In this document: positions 18,246 to 28,600 of the stretch, one piece after another | Numbering within the stretch: position 1 is the first letter of the stretch | Layout: each line of letters begins with the position of its first letter | NCBI GenBank assembly: GCA_024235795.1 | Contig: JACKLR010000001.1 | Span: 496,001-560,000 of the forward strand | DNA from: Burkholderiales bacterium | GTDB lineage: Bacteria > Pseudomonadota > Gammaproteobacteria > Burkholderiales > Nitrosomonadaceae | Length of the DNA: 64,000 bases | Direction of reading: 5' to 3' | Translations under genes and position numbers: made by a program | The notes under the pieces: generated by a model | Databases searched by the model: none | What the model saw: the letters and a program-made list of their open reading frames with translations, nothing else | What the model was told of the DNA's origin: nothing

Positions 18246-18905
18246 CTACGTATTTTTAATCAAACCAATACGGTAGGCCATGATCGCGGCCTCTGCCCGT
18301 GAATTAACATCGAGCTTTTGATATATATCCTTGATGTAGCGGGCAATAGTATGTGGTGATAACGATTTGATTTCGGCAATTTCGTTACGATTTAGGCCTT
18401 TGGAGATCATCACCAAGATATCTTCTTCTCGCTTGCTCAAATTGAAATACATCGATCCAGAATTATTGCCTTGATTTGAATCAGGCTCACCCCGCACCTG
18501 CTCCAGTATTTTGCGAGCAATTAATGGAGACAGAGGAGGGTCACCTTTCATCACCCCATGTAATTTGTTGATGAGCAATTCTTCGGATTGATCTTTCAAT
18601 AAATATCCTATCGCGCCCGCTTTAATCGCTGAGAATATGTGTTCATTGTCATCAAAGACTGTCATAACGACAATACGTGTTTCGGTGTTTTGCTGGCGTA
18701 TTACAGGAATCAAATTCAAGCCACTGCCGTCTGGCAAATTCAAATCTACAATCGCCAAAGCTAAAGTTTGTTTACTAAGGCACGCTTTTGCTTCGGCAAT
18801 AGACTGACAAGATATTGTTCGCACATCGGGAAATGCCTTTTTGAGCAACATTTTCATCCATGTAGCAGTTGCATTTATGTCTTCTACAATCAGTACATCA
18901 AGCAT
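18246..18905 (-). CDS. NarL/LuxR-family response regulator
   Basis: A 219-residue two-component regulator. The receiver domain (1 to about 120) has the acidic pair (VEDINAT), the phospho-acceptor Asp in LAIVDLNLPDGSG and the conserved Lys in GYLLKDQSEE. The C-terminal LuxR helix-turn-helix is clear (LSKREEDILVMISKGLNRNE, then SLSPHTIARYIKDIYQKL). It is the first gene of an operon with the ComP-like kinase and likely acts on accessory genes such as the RTX genes, which is an inference from position. Confidence 0.92.
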   Translation of the reverse strand: MLDVLIVEDINATATWMKMLLKKAFPDVRTISCQSIAEAKACLSKQTLALAIVDLNLPDGSGLNLIPVIRQQNTETRIVVMTVFDDNEHIFSAIKAGAIGYLLKDQSEELLINKLHGVMKGDPPLSPLIARKILEQVRGEPDSNQGNNSGSMYFNLSKREEDILVMISKGLNRNEIAEIKSLSPHTIARYIKDIYQKLDVNSRAEAAIMAYRIGLIKNT

Positions 18906-19649
18906 GACAAGCTTTCTCTTAATTGTTATAGAGCCTAAATTTAGTACTCCACCAACTTAGAAATATTTGGAGCAGCGTTAACAGGATATCTTTCCGTAAA
19001 ATGCAGTGTGCAGGCAATACCGCATGTAGCCCATGGTCAGTGCTGCAAAACTATGGTGGGGGGTCATAAACACTAACAAACGGATTAAGCTTTTCAACGC
19101 TACTGGAAAACAACCAGATTCTCTCAAGGAAACCATGGTATTGCCTTTTTTGTTTGGTAGATTTGAGTACAATGCTACATCCATTCCGACAAGATATCTG
19201 TGACAAATGCCACAAATTTTTTGCCATGCGGTCAATCAACACGGCGCGAGACCGGGCCGCAAACAATAAAATAAGTACATGCAAACAAAGAAGAAAAATC
19301 TTCAGACTCGATTGGTGTTTAACCTAGTTTTTCATAAAATAGCGTCAGAAGCAGGTTAATAAGCTACCCTTTGAAGGAGAGCCTGTGATTGACAGCAATC
19401 GAATGGGTACAAGAATTGACACCGTCTATGTGATCATGACCGCCGCGCACATAGCTGATGAAAACGCGAAGCCCGGTAAGATTATTCTTATTTGCAGTCA
19501 TAGTTGTTGTGATTCTTATGGCAATGAACCGGAAACCCAGTATTTCGATAAATCCGCACAGCATTGTACCTGAATTCCAGACTGCTCTATAATCGAGCAC
19601 TTTCTAGTGCTTTACTCATTTTACTCATAATACTTAAATAAGGATTTTC
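18906..19649. other. long intergenic region without recognisable gene
   Basis: About 740 bp holding the promoter of the response-regulator operon (minus) and of yjdM (plus). Overlapping minus-strand frames at 18978-19284 read partly like protein (for example FPVALKSLIRLLVFMTPHHS) in more than one frame, as expected for a decayed gene. No family was recognised. Frames at 19364-19600 on both strands are equally unsupported. Confidence 0.4.
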
Positions 19650-19991
19650 ATGTCTGATTTACCCAACTGCCCGCAATGTGATTCGGCCTATGCCTATGAG
19701 GATGGCAACCTGCTTATCTGCCCTGAATGCGGGCATGAATGGGAAAAAGATGCGGCGCCCAGTGATAGCGGCGATGAACGCATCATACATGATGCCCATG
19801 GGAACGCACTCCAGGACGGTGATACGATAACCGTCATCAAAGACCTCAAGGTAAAAGGAACCGCTTCAGTGATCAAAGTCGGTACGAAAGTAAAAAATAT
19901 CCGCCTGGTAGAAGGTGATCATGACATTGATTGCAAAATCGACGGTATTGGCGCGATGAAATTGAAGTCTGAGTTTGTCAAAAAGTCATGA
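19650..19991 (+). CDS. yjdM: PhnA/YjdM family zinc-ribbon protein
   Basis: A 113-residue protein with an N-terminal zinc ribbon (CPQCDSAYAYEDGNLLICPEC) and the conserved C-terminal PhnA domain (GNALQDGDTITVIKDLKVKG). AAGGA precedes the ATG. The family was named for alkylphosphonate uptake in E. coli, but its biochemical function is unclear and no phn genes are nearby. It is a single gene. Confidence 0.93.
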   Translation: MSDLPNCPQCDSAYAYEDGNLLICPECGHEWEKDAAPSDSGDERIIHDAHGNALQDGDTITVIKDLKVKGTASVIKVGTKVKNIRLVEGDHDIDCKIDGIGAMKLKSEFVKKS

Positions 19992-20430
19992 ACCTGTCAG
20001 TTTTTAAATAATCATCGTTATTATCTCTGCTTCAAATACTGACGTGACAACCGGACGGGTTACATTGAAACCAACTCAAATCAATGAATCTAACGCCTGT
20101 ACGGCGCATTCAACCAACACGGCCAACACGGCTATATTTTATGCCTCAGAGCCATGATTTCTCAGGTTAACACCGTTTAACAATCGAATCCCGGGCCGTA
20201 CTTCACATTATTTTGACATTTGGTTAGCTATAATGCGCTGGAACGTTCGGGCTTGTGTGGCCGCGTTTTTGATTGGGTTAAGTTCATTCTAAGATATTGA
20301 TTTCAAACGTTTTGGTTTTGGATATGGTTAATCGTAAAAACCTGCCACATGAAAAATACTAAAGCCTGTCGGCATTTCCTTTTCTTTCTGTCTCATCAAT
20401 TGGTTCCAGATTCTTGCTGAACGCACACTG
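19992..20430. other. intergenic region upstream of the OmpR-type regulator
   Basis: About 440 bp with no recognisable gene. TTGACA near 20213 and TATAAT near 20229 each look like promoter elements, but only about 10 bp separate them, so they cannot form one sigma-70 promoter. No operator or RNA structure was identified. Confidence 0.35.
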
Positions 20431-21114
20431 ATGAATGTGCTGATTATCGAAGACAACCAGGATATTGCCGCCAGCATCTATGACTATCTGGAAGCCATTG
20501 GCTATACCGTTGACGCGGCGGGTGACGGTGTCACCGGGCTGCACATGGCGCTTACAAAAAACTATGATGTCATCATCCTGGATTTGAACTTGCCGGGAAT
20601 TGATGGCATTGAACTCTGCCAGCGCCTGCGAAAGGATGCGCACCAGACAGTCCCGGTCATCATGCTAACCGCGAGAGATTCGCTCGACAGCAAGCTGGAA
20701 GGTTTCAATTCAGGCACGGACGACTATCTAATCAAGCCATTTGCATTAAAAGAACTCGCTGCGCGCGTTAAAGTCTTGTCCGAACGGATCAGCCGGATAT
20801 CGGTATCGAATTTACAGATTGGCGATCTGTCACTCGATCTGAATACACATGAAGTCTATCGTGCAGGCAAATATATTGTTCTCAATCCAACGTTATTCCG
20901 CTTGCTGGCTTTTTTGATGCAGAACCCGCACCGCGTCATCAAACGCGAGGAACTCGAACATGCAGTATGGCAGGATAATCCGCCTGATAGCGATGCGCTG
21001 CGCACGCATCTTTCCTACCTGCGCCAGGCCGTTGATAAACCGTTTGATTATCCTTTAATACACACCGTACGCGGTTTTGGCTATAAATTAACAGACAAGA
21101 ATGCAGAAGACTAA
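20431..21114 (+). CDS. OmpR/PhoB-family response regulator
   Basis: A 227-residue regulator. The receiver domain has the acidic pair in IIEDNQD, the phospho-acceptor Asp in VIILDLNLPGIDG and the conserved Lys in DYLIKPFALKEL. The C-terminal winged helix has LNPTLFRLLAFLMQNPHRVI and THLSYLRQAVDKPFDYPLI, ending with HTVRGFGYKL, the usual wing. It overlaps the downstream kinase gene by 14 bp, so the two are co-translated. QseB/BasR-like in overall form; stimulus unknown. Confidence 0.93.
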   Translation: MNVLIIEDNQDIAASIYDYLEAIGYTVDAAGDGVTGLHMALTKNYDVIILDLNLPGIDGIELCQRLRKDAHQTVPVIMLTARDSLDSKLEGFNSGTDDYLIKPFALKELAARVKVLSERISRISVSNLQIGDLSLDLNTHEVYRAGKYIVLNPTLFRLLAFLMQNPHRVIKREELEHAVWQDNPPDSDALRTHLSYLRQAVDKPFDYPLIHTVRGFGYKLTDKNAED

Positions 21115-22381
21115 GCGTCTCAGGCGGCGCATCACTTTCGCGTTTCTACTGTTCGGTGCGGCGATTACGCTAATACTGGGCGTAAGCCTGGTGATTGCAC
21201 TGAAATCAATTGAAACCAGTGTTCTCGATGATATCCTCTATACCGAACTCGCTGAATTCCGGAAACAGGCAGGCAACAGTTTGCATGCGCCTGAATCTTA
21301 CCGTTCTCAAGCTACGATAGTTATTTACACCGCTTCACTGAGCGATTCTTTAGTGTCCATACCTGAATATGTGCAGGATCTTCCTCCAGGCATACACGAT
21401 GTATCCAGCGACGACCGCGACTACCGGATACTGATCGAAGATATCGATAATATTCGTTATAGTGTCCAGTTTGACGATACAAGCATCCATAAGCGTGAAC
21501 GTGATTTTATTCGTCTCGTCTTGTTGTGCGCGATTCTGACCCTGATTATTGCATTTGTAATCGGTCTGGGTGTGGCAAATCACGTTATTAGTCCAATAAA
21601 AAATCTGGCCTACCAGGTCATGGCGTTCAGAAATCAACCGGGAGAGTCTCTTGACATGTCAGAGTTCGGAGACGATGAAATCGGTGTTCTGGCTTGCAAG
21701 TTGCAGCATTATCATGAACAGCTGCAGCAACTACTGATTCGTGAACAGGAGTTTGCAAGTAACGTAAGCCATGAATTACGCACCCCTGTAACCAGCATCA
21801 GTATGGCGGCAGAAGTTCTTGCTTCAAAAACAGATATATCCGCCCTGGAATATGCGCGAATCCAACGAATTCAGCGTGCTGTCGGTGAGATGTCCGAACT
21901 GATTGAGTCATTTCTGATATTGGCGCAAATCAATACTGAATCAGCGAAACATGATAAAGCTTGCGAAATGGGCCCCATCGTCCGAAAAGTGATTGAACAA
22001 CAACGGGTATGGCTTGGGAAAAAACCTGTCCAGGTCAATGTCGAAGAAACAGGACGACTGGAAATAAACGCACATCCGGGAATACTGAGCGTTCTGGTCG
22101 CCAATCTGGTGCGCAATGCATTCCGCTATACCGAACAGGGCAGCATTACAGTGTCTTTGAATGACAGGCAACTCACAGTGATTGATACCGGGATCGGCAT
22201 CGACATGTCCACGCAGGCTCAGCTGTTTAAAGGCTATGTAAACAGCAATTCGGGCGATAACAACAGGCCCGGACTGGGTTTGTCAATCGTACAACGCATA
22301 TGCGAGAGATATGGATGGCAGGCATCCTTCGAAAGTCAAAAGGGGCATGGCTCCCAGTTTACTGTGTTGTTCACCGCATGA
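21101..22381 (+). CDS. sensor histidine kinase paired with the OmpR-type regulator
   Basis: A 426-residue inner-membrane kinase. The first membrane helix is at about 12-33 and the second at about 146-165, enclosing a periplasmic sensor region of about 110 residues. A HAMP-like linker follows. The HisKA motif ASNVSHELRTPVTSISM contains the phospho-His, the N-box is LVRNAFRYTEQG, and the G-boxes are DTGIGI and GLGLSIVQRI. Its start overlaps the response-regulator end. It converges with uspA. Confidence 0.92.
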   Translation: MQKTKRLRRRITFAFLLFGAAITLILGVSLVIALKSIETSVLDDILYTELAEFRKQAGNSLHAPESYRSQATIVIYTASLSDSLVSIPEYVQDLPPGIHDVSSDDRDYRILIEDIDNIRYSVQFDDTSIHKRERDFIRLVLLCAILTLIIAFVIGLGVANHVISPIKNLAYQVMAFRNQPGESLDMSEFGDDEIGVLACKLQHYHEQLQQLLIREQEFASNVSHELRTPVTSISMAAEVLASKTDISALEYARIQRIQRAVGEMSELIESFLILAQINTESAKHDKACEMGPIVRKVIEQQRVWLGKKPVQVNVEETGRLEINAHPGILSVLVANLVRNAFRYTEQGSITVSLNDRQLTVIDTGIGIDMSTQAQLFKGYVNSNSGDNNRPGLGLSIVQRICERYGWQASFESQKGHGSQFTVLFTA

Positions 22382-22456
22382 AACACAGCGTAAATAACTG
22401 ATTAGCGTTAGACGTATCACCAAGCTCAATCCATACCCGTTGACAGGCTGTATGCC

Positions 22457-22867
22457 TCAGGTCGTTTGTGGACGAACCAGCAATATCGATGAATCCACTT
22501 TTGCAACCAGTTGCTCTGCAACCGAACCTACAAAAAAACGTTCCAGTCCGCGGCGATTGGCAGTGCCTACCACGAGCAGATCAGCGTTCCAGTCCATAGC
22601 GGCTTGAGCAATTGCTTCGGCAATGCCATTCAGGCCATATTCAATATCTGCGATGAGAAGTTTTTTTTCAATGACAAGCGCGCCTACTGATGACTCGGCT
22701 TCCCGCAGTATTTCTTCACCATTCTTTCGATCAGCGTCTGTATCACTACCGATAGCATGAACAATACAGATTGTTGCATTATAAGTATTGGCTATATTCT
22801 CCGCTTCAGCCAGTGCTTGCCTTGCAGTATCACTGTCATCGACGGCAACCATGATTTTTTTGTACAT
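22457..22867 (-). CDS. universal stress protein, UspA family
   Basis: A 136-residue single-Usp-domain protein. The N-terminus MYKKIMVAVDDSDTARQAL and the ATP-binding pattern VVGTANRRGLERFFVGSVAE (G-2x-G-9x-G-S/T type) are typical. AAGGA precedes the ATG. It probably binds ATP and acts in general stress tolerance. Single gene; the SulP transporter lies upstream in the same orientation after about 290 bp. Confidence 0.93.
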   Translation of the reverse strand: MYKKIMVAVDDSDTARQALAEAENIANTYNATICIVHAIGSDTDADRKNGEEILREAESSVGALVIEKKLLIADIEYGLNGIAEAIAQAAMDWNADLLVVGTANRRGLERFFVGSVAEQLVAKVDSSILLVRPQTT

Positions 22868-23155
22868 GGCATTATTCCTTTATAAATATCAATTTTGAAT
22901 AAACGTAAAGTGTTGACATAGTAGCTTGTTAACAAGTCGTTTTAAAAAAATGGCCATGTCAGCAAGTTACCATTGAATCCAATTGGGGAGATGTAGACTT
23001 GTTAATCCGCCAAACTTTAGTTCTATCACTCAAGAATCTGAACGTTTTTATAATTAGGAATCGATTCTTTAAGATCAATAGATCAACTAAAGCCAACAGT
23101 AATTTGCCTGCAACAATAACTTGTGACATAGACCGAAAATACATGCCGATATCTA

Positions 23156-24496
23156 TTACTGCAGATTGCTGCTATCCCGTTTCAAATTCTCAAAATAGCG
23201 TTTGACGACATCACCGCCGCGCATGTTGTCATGCTTGGTATAAACCATATAATGAATAATTCCATGGACAGCCATTGCAATAAGCAGACCTTCAAAAATA
23301 CCAACCATAAAGACCAGGCCGCCGCACAGCACCGCAAGGATTAACGCATAGGGGCCATAATGGGTCACATGCACTAGTCCCGCAATCATTTTATAACCCG
23401 AGAACATCATAATGGCAGCCAAGGCAAACTTAGGCAGATAATCCAGATAGGCTGGATTAAAGGTAAAAAATACGACAACGAAACCAATCACCAGTACCGA
23501 AAATTTGGTGTATGCGCCTGCCAGCCGGTTGGTGGTGCTTTTGGCCAGACCATCCAGGTTGGTCATGCCACCGAAAAAGCTTGAACCCATATTCGCAATC
23601 CAGATTGCGAGCAAACTGTTATTGCTGTTCGTTTTACGTTTCAGCGGATCTATTTTTTCAATCGCCGCGTTACTCATGACCTGCTCAATGACATCAATGA
23701 TTGCCAGCATCAGGCAAAAAAGAACCATTGTGATCATAATCATCATCGTCACATCCGGTTCAGGCAGTGGCAATCTCAAAAACAGTTCCACATCCTCAAC
23801 ATAAATCATCGGAACGGTAATAACCTGCGCCAATAGCGCGCCTGCTATGATCAACGCAAAATACGGTATAGCGGGTTGTGTGTCTTTAAACTTGGAAAAC
23901 AGATAGATAAACCCGACAAACCCGATGGCCGAGATCGTAACCATCTGGTAGCGTGTGCTATTCCAGAATTCCTCTGAGACGGCGTCTTCGGGTATTTCAT
24001 AAGTAAACTCGAAGAACTTCAGCAATATTTTGAGCCCCACGCCGGCAAGCAACCCTTCAACCAGGTAGGCTGGCACTGCAATGAGCAGATACCGCTGCCA
24101 GTTAAAGTGCCAGATGACGGCCTGCATGAAGGCAGTCAAAAAAATACAAAACGCCATGTTTTGAATGCCGAAACTGGCAACACCCAGCGCCAGTACCGGG
24201 GCAAGCCCTGCGGCAATACCCGGCGCACCGATGAAGTTACCCGGCCTGAACCAGGCGTTAATCCAGCCGACAAGACAGGCAAACGCCACCGTCGCCAATC
24301 CGACCTTGATCGGATAATCCGACATAATAGCGATACCTATCGATAATGGAATCGCCATCGCGCCTGTAATCAGGCCCGCAGCGGTATCGCGCAAGGCATA
24401 TTGTGACTGGAAAGCTGCCGAACCCGGTAATGTGACGGGCGTTGAGTCGTTTTGCTGGCCGCTGGAAGACGGCCTGCTTTCTGTGTCTGATTGCAT
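23156..24496 (-). CDS. SulP-type inorganic anion transporter without STAS domain
   Basis: A 446-residue membrane protein with about 10-12 helices. The SulP N-terminal signature is recognisable (DTAAGLITGAMAIPLSIGIA), and the family's later conserved block is seen as SSFFGGMTNLDGLAKSTTNR. The C-terminus ends shortly after the last helix, so the regulatory STAS domain of typical SulP proteins is absent. The substrate may be sulfate or bicarbonate; sequence alone does not decide. No carbonic anhydrase gene is adjacent. Confidence 0.82.
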   Translation of the reverse strand: MQSDTESRPSSSGQQNDSTPVTLPGSAAFQSQYALRDTAAGLITGAMAIPLSIGIAIMSDYPIKVGLATVAFACLVGWINAWFRPGNFIGAPGIAAGLAPVLALGVASFGIQNMAFCIFLTAFMQAVIWHFNWQRYLLIAVPAYLVEGLLAGVGLKILLKFFEFTYEIPEDAVSEEFWNSTRYQMVTISAIGFVGFIYLFSKFKDTQPAIPYFALIIAGALLAQVITVPMIYVEDVELFLRLPLPEPDVTMMIMITMVLFCLMLAIIDVIEQVMSNAAIEKIDPLKRKTNSNNSLLAIWIANMGSSFFGGMTNLDGLAKSTTNRLAGAYTKFSVLVIGFVVVFFTFNPAYLDYLPKFALAAIMMFSGYKMIAGLVHVTHYGPYALILAVLCGGLVFMVGIFEGLLIAMAVHGIIHYMVYTKHDNMRGGDVVKRYFENLKRDSSNLQ

Positions 24497-24821
24497 AATT
24501 TATGATTTCTCCAATTTGATAAATATTCAAAAAAATTGCTGTTTTCAAGCACCGAATACATACCAAACAAATAACATAGCCCATGTTAAGGTAACGCTAA
24601 ATTCAGGTTAACGTTTTGTTAACAGGCTATAAATCAAACGATTATGCGTTGTGCATTAAACACAAAAATAAAGAAAAAGATTTTTTCAGTTGAAAATGAA
24701 ACGATTCAGTTGCAAAAAGCTTGGATCGTTTCGAGAAAGATTTCCCCAAAAGATGCTTTACTTCGAGGCACAGGATGATCCGGGTGTTAACTCGGCACTA
24801 CAATCTTTTGATTGGGGGTAA
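24497..24821. other. intergenic region upstream of the SulP gene
   Basis: About 325 bp, A+T-rich, containing the SulP promoter on the minus strand. Nothing else was recognised before the lytic-transglycosylase remnant. Confidence 0.4.
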
Positions 24822-25193
24822 GATTATGGTGGATGGCGCTGCGCTGATCCACTCTACCAGCTCATCATCAATACACTTGTCAGAAAAAGATTGCCCTTAT
24901 ATTTTGCCTATCTGCCATTGCAGGTAAGCAATTACAACACCTATGCCATAGGCCCGGAAACACGATTCGGCATCGCCAAAGGCGCGTAGCAATTCTTGGC
25001 GGATACCGGTCAGGAATTTAGCCTTATGCCTGACCCTTTAGCGAACAAGCTCAAATATGATCAACACGACGACCAGTTTAATTTTGAACCGGCAACCTAC
25101 GCCGGCGCGAAATATCTCAAATATCTATATAGCACAGAAGCACAGGCATCAGGCTTACTCGTGCTGGCCAGTTACAATTACGGACAAAAGAAA
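24822..25193 (+). pseudogene. lytic transglycosylase (SLT domain) remnant
   Basis: A frame of about 120 codons reads as a transglycosylase SLT domain: LPLYFAYLPLQVSNYNTYAI, RFGIAKGA, a TAG stop at 24987-24989, QFLADTGQ, then AAKYLKYL-like AGAKYLKYLYSTEAQASG and LLVLASYNYG. In the family the stop position is a Trp (GxWQF), so a TGG-to-TAG change is likely. There is no start codon, an in-frame TAA lies at 24819-24821, and the 3' end runs into 41-bp repeats. This is a dead fragment of a cell-wall hydrolase gene. Confidence 0.75.
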
Positions 25194-25285
25194 CCTAAGG
25201 GGAAAGAAACCTAAGGGGTCAGACTCCATTGTTTTTTAAAAAAAAAGAAACCTAAGGGGTCAGACTCCATTGTTTTTTAAAAAAA
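25188..25285. repeat. 41-bp tandem repeats containing GGGGTCAGACTCC
   Basis: Two near-identical units (25203-25243 and 25244-25284) each read AAAGAAACCTAAGGGG, then TCAGACTCCATTG, then a T-run and an A-run. A truncated copy of the first 15 bases (25188-25202) precedes them. The T6/A6 tract can fold on itself. GGGGTCAGACTC-like motifs occur as dispersed repeats in several proteobacteria near REP-associated transposases, but none is encoded here. Confidence 0.8.
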
Positions 25286-25366
25286 TACTTGGTATCAAAA
25301 CAAGGAGTTATTTAAACCGGCTTCTAACCGCATAACAGTGCAACAAACGAACTGTTTAATGCTTCA

Positions 25367-25651
25367 TTACAACATTTCTTTTTTAACGATCGCAGCCGGT
25401 TCTCCCGTTTCTTCCAGTCCATTTTCAGTCAATCGCCAAATGCCAAACGTCACACTCGGCGGGATGCCCATGCCGAGATTCAAACTGCCGATGCGGTAGT
25501 TCGAGCCACGCGCTTTCAGAATCGCGTTGACTTTTTCCTGCTTTTCTACGGCTTTGATAATGGTGCTGGCAATCACTTCATCGCTACTGAATTCAACGGT
25601 CTTGTCAGCAACTTTGTTGGTCAGTTCCTTGGCCTTGTCCAGAATACTCAT
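25367..25651 (-). CDS. hypothetical protein downstream of metH
   Basis: A 94-residue soluble protein. The N-terminal half is a charged amphipathic helix (KAKELTNKVADKTVEFSSDE), the middle is EKVNAILKARGSNYRIGSL, and the C-terminal half looks like a small beta domain. Its ATG is 43 bp after the metH stop codon, so it is probably co-transcribed. No family recognised. Confidence 0.7.
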   Translation of the reverse strand: MSILDKAKELTNKVADKTVEFSSDEVIASTIIKAVEKQEKVNAILKARGSNYRIGSLNLGMGIPPSVTFGIWRLTENGLEETGEPAAIVKKEML

Positions 25652-25693
25652 TGTTTGTCATCCTCAAAACAGGCGATTGCTTAAAAGTTGAAC

Positions 25694-28600
25694 TTATCCT
25701 CTTTCGTAGGCCAATACCGGCGCCAACCACCGCTCCGCCATTTCCAGCGTCCAGCCTTTGCGCTGTGCATAATCTTCCACCTGGTCTTTGCCGATTTTAC
25801 CCACCGCGAAAAAGGTCGATTCCGGATGCGAGAAATAAAACCCGGATACTGCCGCCGTCGGCACCATGGCAAACGATTCGGTGACAACAATACCCGCTTT
25901 TTCAGTTGCGCCAAGCAATTGGAATAACGGTCCTTTTTCGGTATGATCCGGGCAGGCCGGGTAACCGGGCGCGGGACGAATACCGAGGTATTTTTCGTCG
26001 ATCAATTGTTCGTTATCCAGCGTTTCATCTTTAGCGTAACCCCAGAATTCCCGCCTCGCACGCATATGCATATGTTCGGCAAACGCTTCGGCGAGACGGT
26101 CGGCAAGCGCTTTGAGTACAATTGCGCTGTAGTCGTCATGCGCATCTTCAAATGCCTTGATGCGTTCATCGATGCCAAAACCTGCGCCTACGGCAAACAG
26201 GCCGATATAGTCCTTTAATCCGGTTTCCCTGGGCGCAATAAAGTCCGACAGGCATCGATTCGGTTTGCCGGTCGGTTTCTGCGTTTGTTGCCGTAGGCAA
26301 TGCCAGACCATGGCAATCTGGCTTCTGCTGTCATCGGTGTAAATTTCGATATCATCGCCGACCGCATTGGCCGGAAACAGTCCGATAACCGCATTGGCTG
26401 ACAACCATTTCTGCTCGACAATTTTCTTCAGCATCGTCTGGGCATCACGGAACAGATTGCGCGCCGTCTCACCAACGACTTCATCGTCAAGAATCGCCGG
26501 ATAACGTCCGGCCAACTCCCAGGCCTGAAAAAACGGCGTCCAGTCGATAAACGGAACGATTTTTTCAAGGGGATAGTTATTCAGGGTACGGATACCCAGT
26601 AATTCCGGTTGCGGCGGCTGATAATTTGACCAGTCCGGTTTAAACGCATTGGCACGCGCTTCTGCTATTGTCAGCAACTGCGACGGGCCTTTTTTATTTT
26701 TATGCTGCGTGCGTACTTTCTCGTATTCATCTTTGACGCCTTGTATATAGTCTGCTTTCAAATCCTCGGACATCAAATTGCTGCATACACCAACTGCACG
26801 GCTGGCATCCGGCACCCACACAACCGATCCTGCATAATGCGGCGCAATCTTGACAGCAGTATGCACGCGCGAAGTCGTCGCACCGCCGATCAGCAGCGGA
26901 ATGGTAAACCCCTCGCGCTGCATTTCCTTGGCGACATGCGTCATTTCCTCGAGCGACGGCGTAATCAAACCGGACAGACCAATGATGTCGGCGTTTTCTT
27001 TTCTGGCCATGTCCAGAATCTGCGTACTGGGCACCATCACACCCATGTTGATCACTTCGTAGTTGTTACATTGCAGCACCACGGCGACGATATTTTTACC
27101 GATGTCATGCACATCGCCTTTCACGGTTGCGACGACAATTTTTCCCTTAGGTCGCGAATCACCGAGCAGTTTTTTTTCTTCTTCAATAAACGGCAATAAA
27201 TGCGCGACGGCCTGCTTCATCACACGCGCCGATTTAACCACTTGCGGCAAAAACATTTTACCGGCGCCAAACAAGTCGCCGACGACACTCATGCCATCCA
27301 TCAACGGCCCTTCGATCACCTGAATCGGTCGGCCGCCCCTGGCTTTAATTTCCTGACGCGCTTCCTCGGTATCTTCCACAATATACGTGGAAATACCCTT
27401 GACCAGCGCATGTGTCAGGCGTTCTTGCAAAGGCTGCTCACGCCAGCTCAAGTCTTCAATCTGTTCTTTTTTCTTGCCCTTAAAACTCTCGGCAAAATCA
27501 ACCAGACGCTCAGTGGCATCATTGCGACGGTTCAGGATTACGTCCTCTATGCGTTCCAATAAATCAGCAGGTATATCCGAATAAACGCCCAATTGCCCGG
27601 CATTGACAATACCCATGGTCATACCGGCTCTAATGGCATGATAAAGAAAAGCGGTATGGATGGCTTCGCGAATCGGTTCATTGCCACGGAAAGAAAATGA
27701 AACATTGGAAACACCGCCGCTGATTTTGGCATACGGCAGTGCCTTTTTAATCTCGCGTGTCGCTTCAATGAAATCAACACCATAATTGTTATGCTCTTCA
27801 ATTCCGGTGGCGATGGCAAAAATATTCGGGTCAAAAATAATGTCTTCCGGCGGAAAACCGACTTTATCCACCAACACGCGATAACTGCGCGTACAGATTT
27901 CCACCTTGCGCGCCAGCGTGTCTGCCTGGCCTTCCTCATCAAATGCCATAACAATGACCGCGGCGCCATAGCGACGCGCCAGTCTGGCATGCGCAATAAA
28001 CTCTTCCTCGCCTTCCTTGAGACTGATGGAATTAATAATGGACTTGCCCTGTATGCATTTTAGTCCCGCTTCAATCACGGTCCATTTACTGGAGTCGAGC
28101 ATAATCGGCACACGGCAGATATCCGGCTCGGCTGCAATCAGATTCAGGAACTTCACCATCGCCTTTTGCGAATCCAGCATGGCCTCATCCATATTGATAT
28201 CGATGATTTGTGCACCATTTTCAACCTGGTTGCGCGCCACATCCAGTGCCTCGGCATACTGGTCGCCCAGGATCAAACGCGCAAACGCACGTGAGCCCGT
28301 TACATTGGTACGTTCACCCACATTCACGAAAAGTGATTCATCATCAATACTTAATGGCTCCAGACCGGACAATCTGAGCTTCTTGGGCAACGCCGGTATT
28401 TTTCTGGGTGGTAATGGAGAAACATTCTCGGCAATCGCCTTAATATGCGCTGGCGTCGTGCCGCAACAGCCGCCAACAATGTTGACAAAACCGGACTGCG
28501 CAAAATCCTTGAGTTGACGCGCAGTATAGTCGGGCGATTCATCATAGCCGGTTTCGGATAATGGATTCGGCAACCCGGCGTTCGGATGCACGCTGACATA

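Noticed and set aside
20180..20210. ATCGAATCCCGGGCC resembling a tRNA T-arm
   Set aside because: No cloverleaf can be built around it; D-arm and acceptor partners are missing.
20213..20234. TTGACA and TATAAT looking like a strong sigma-70 promoter
   Set aside because: The spacing is only about 10 bp; a functional promoter needs about 17 bp.
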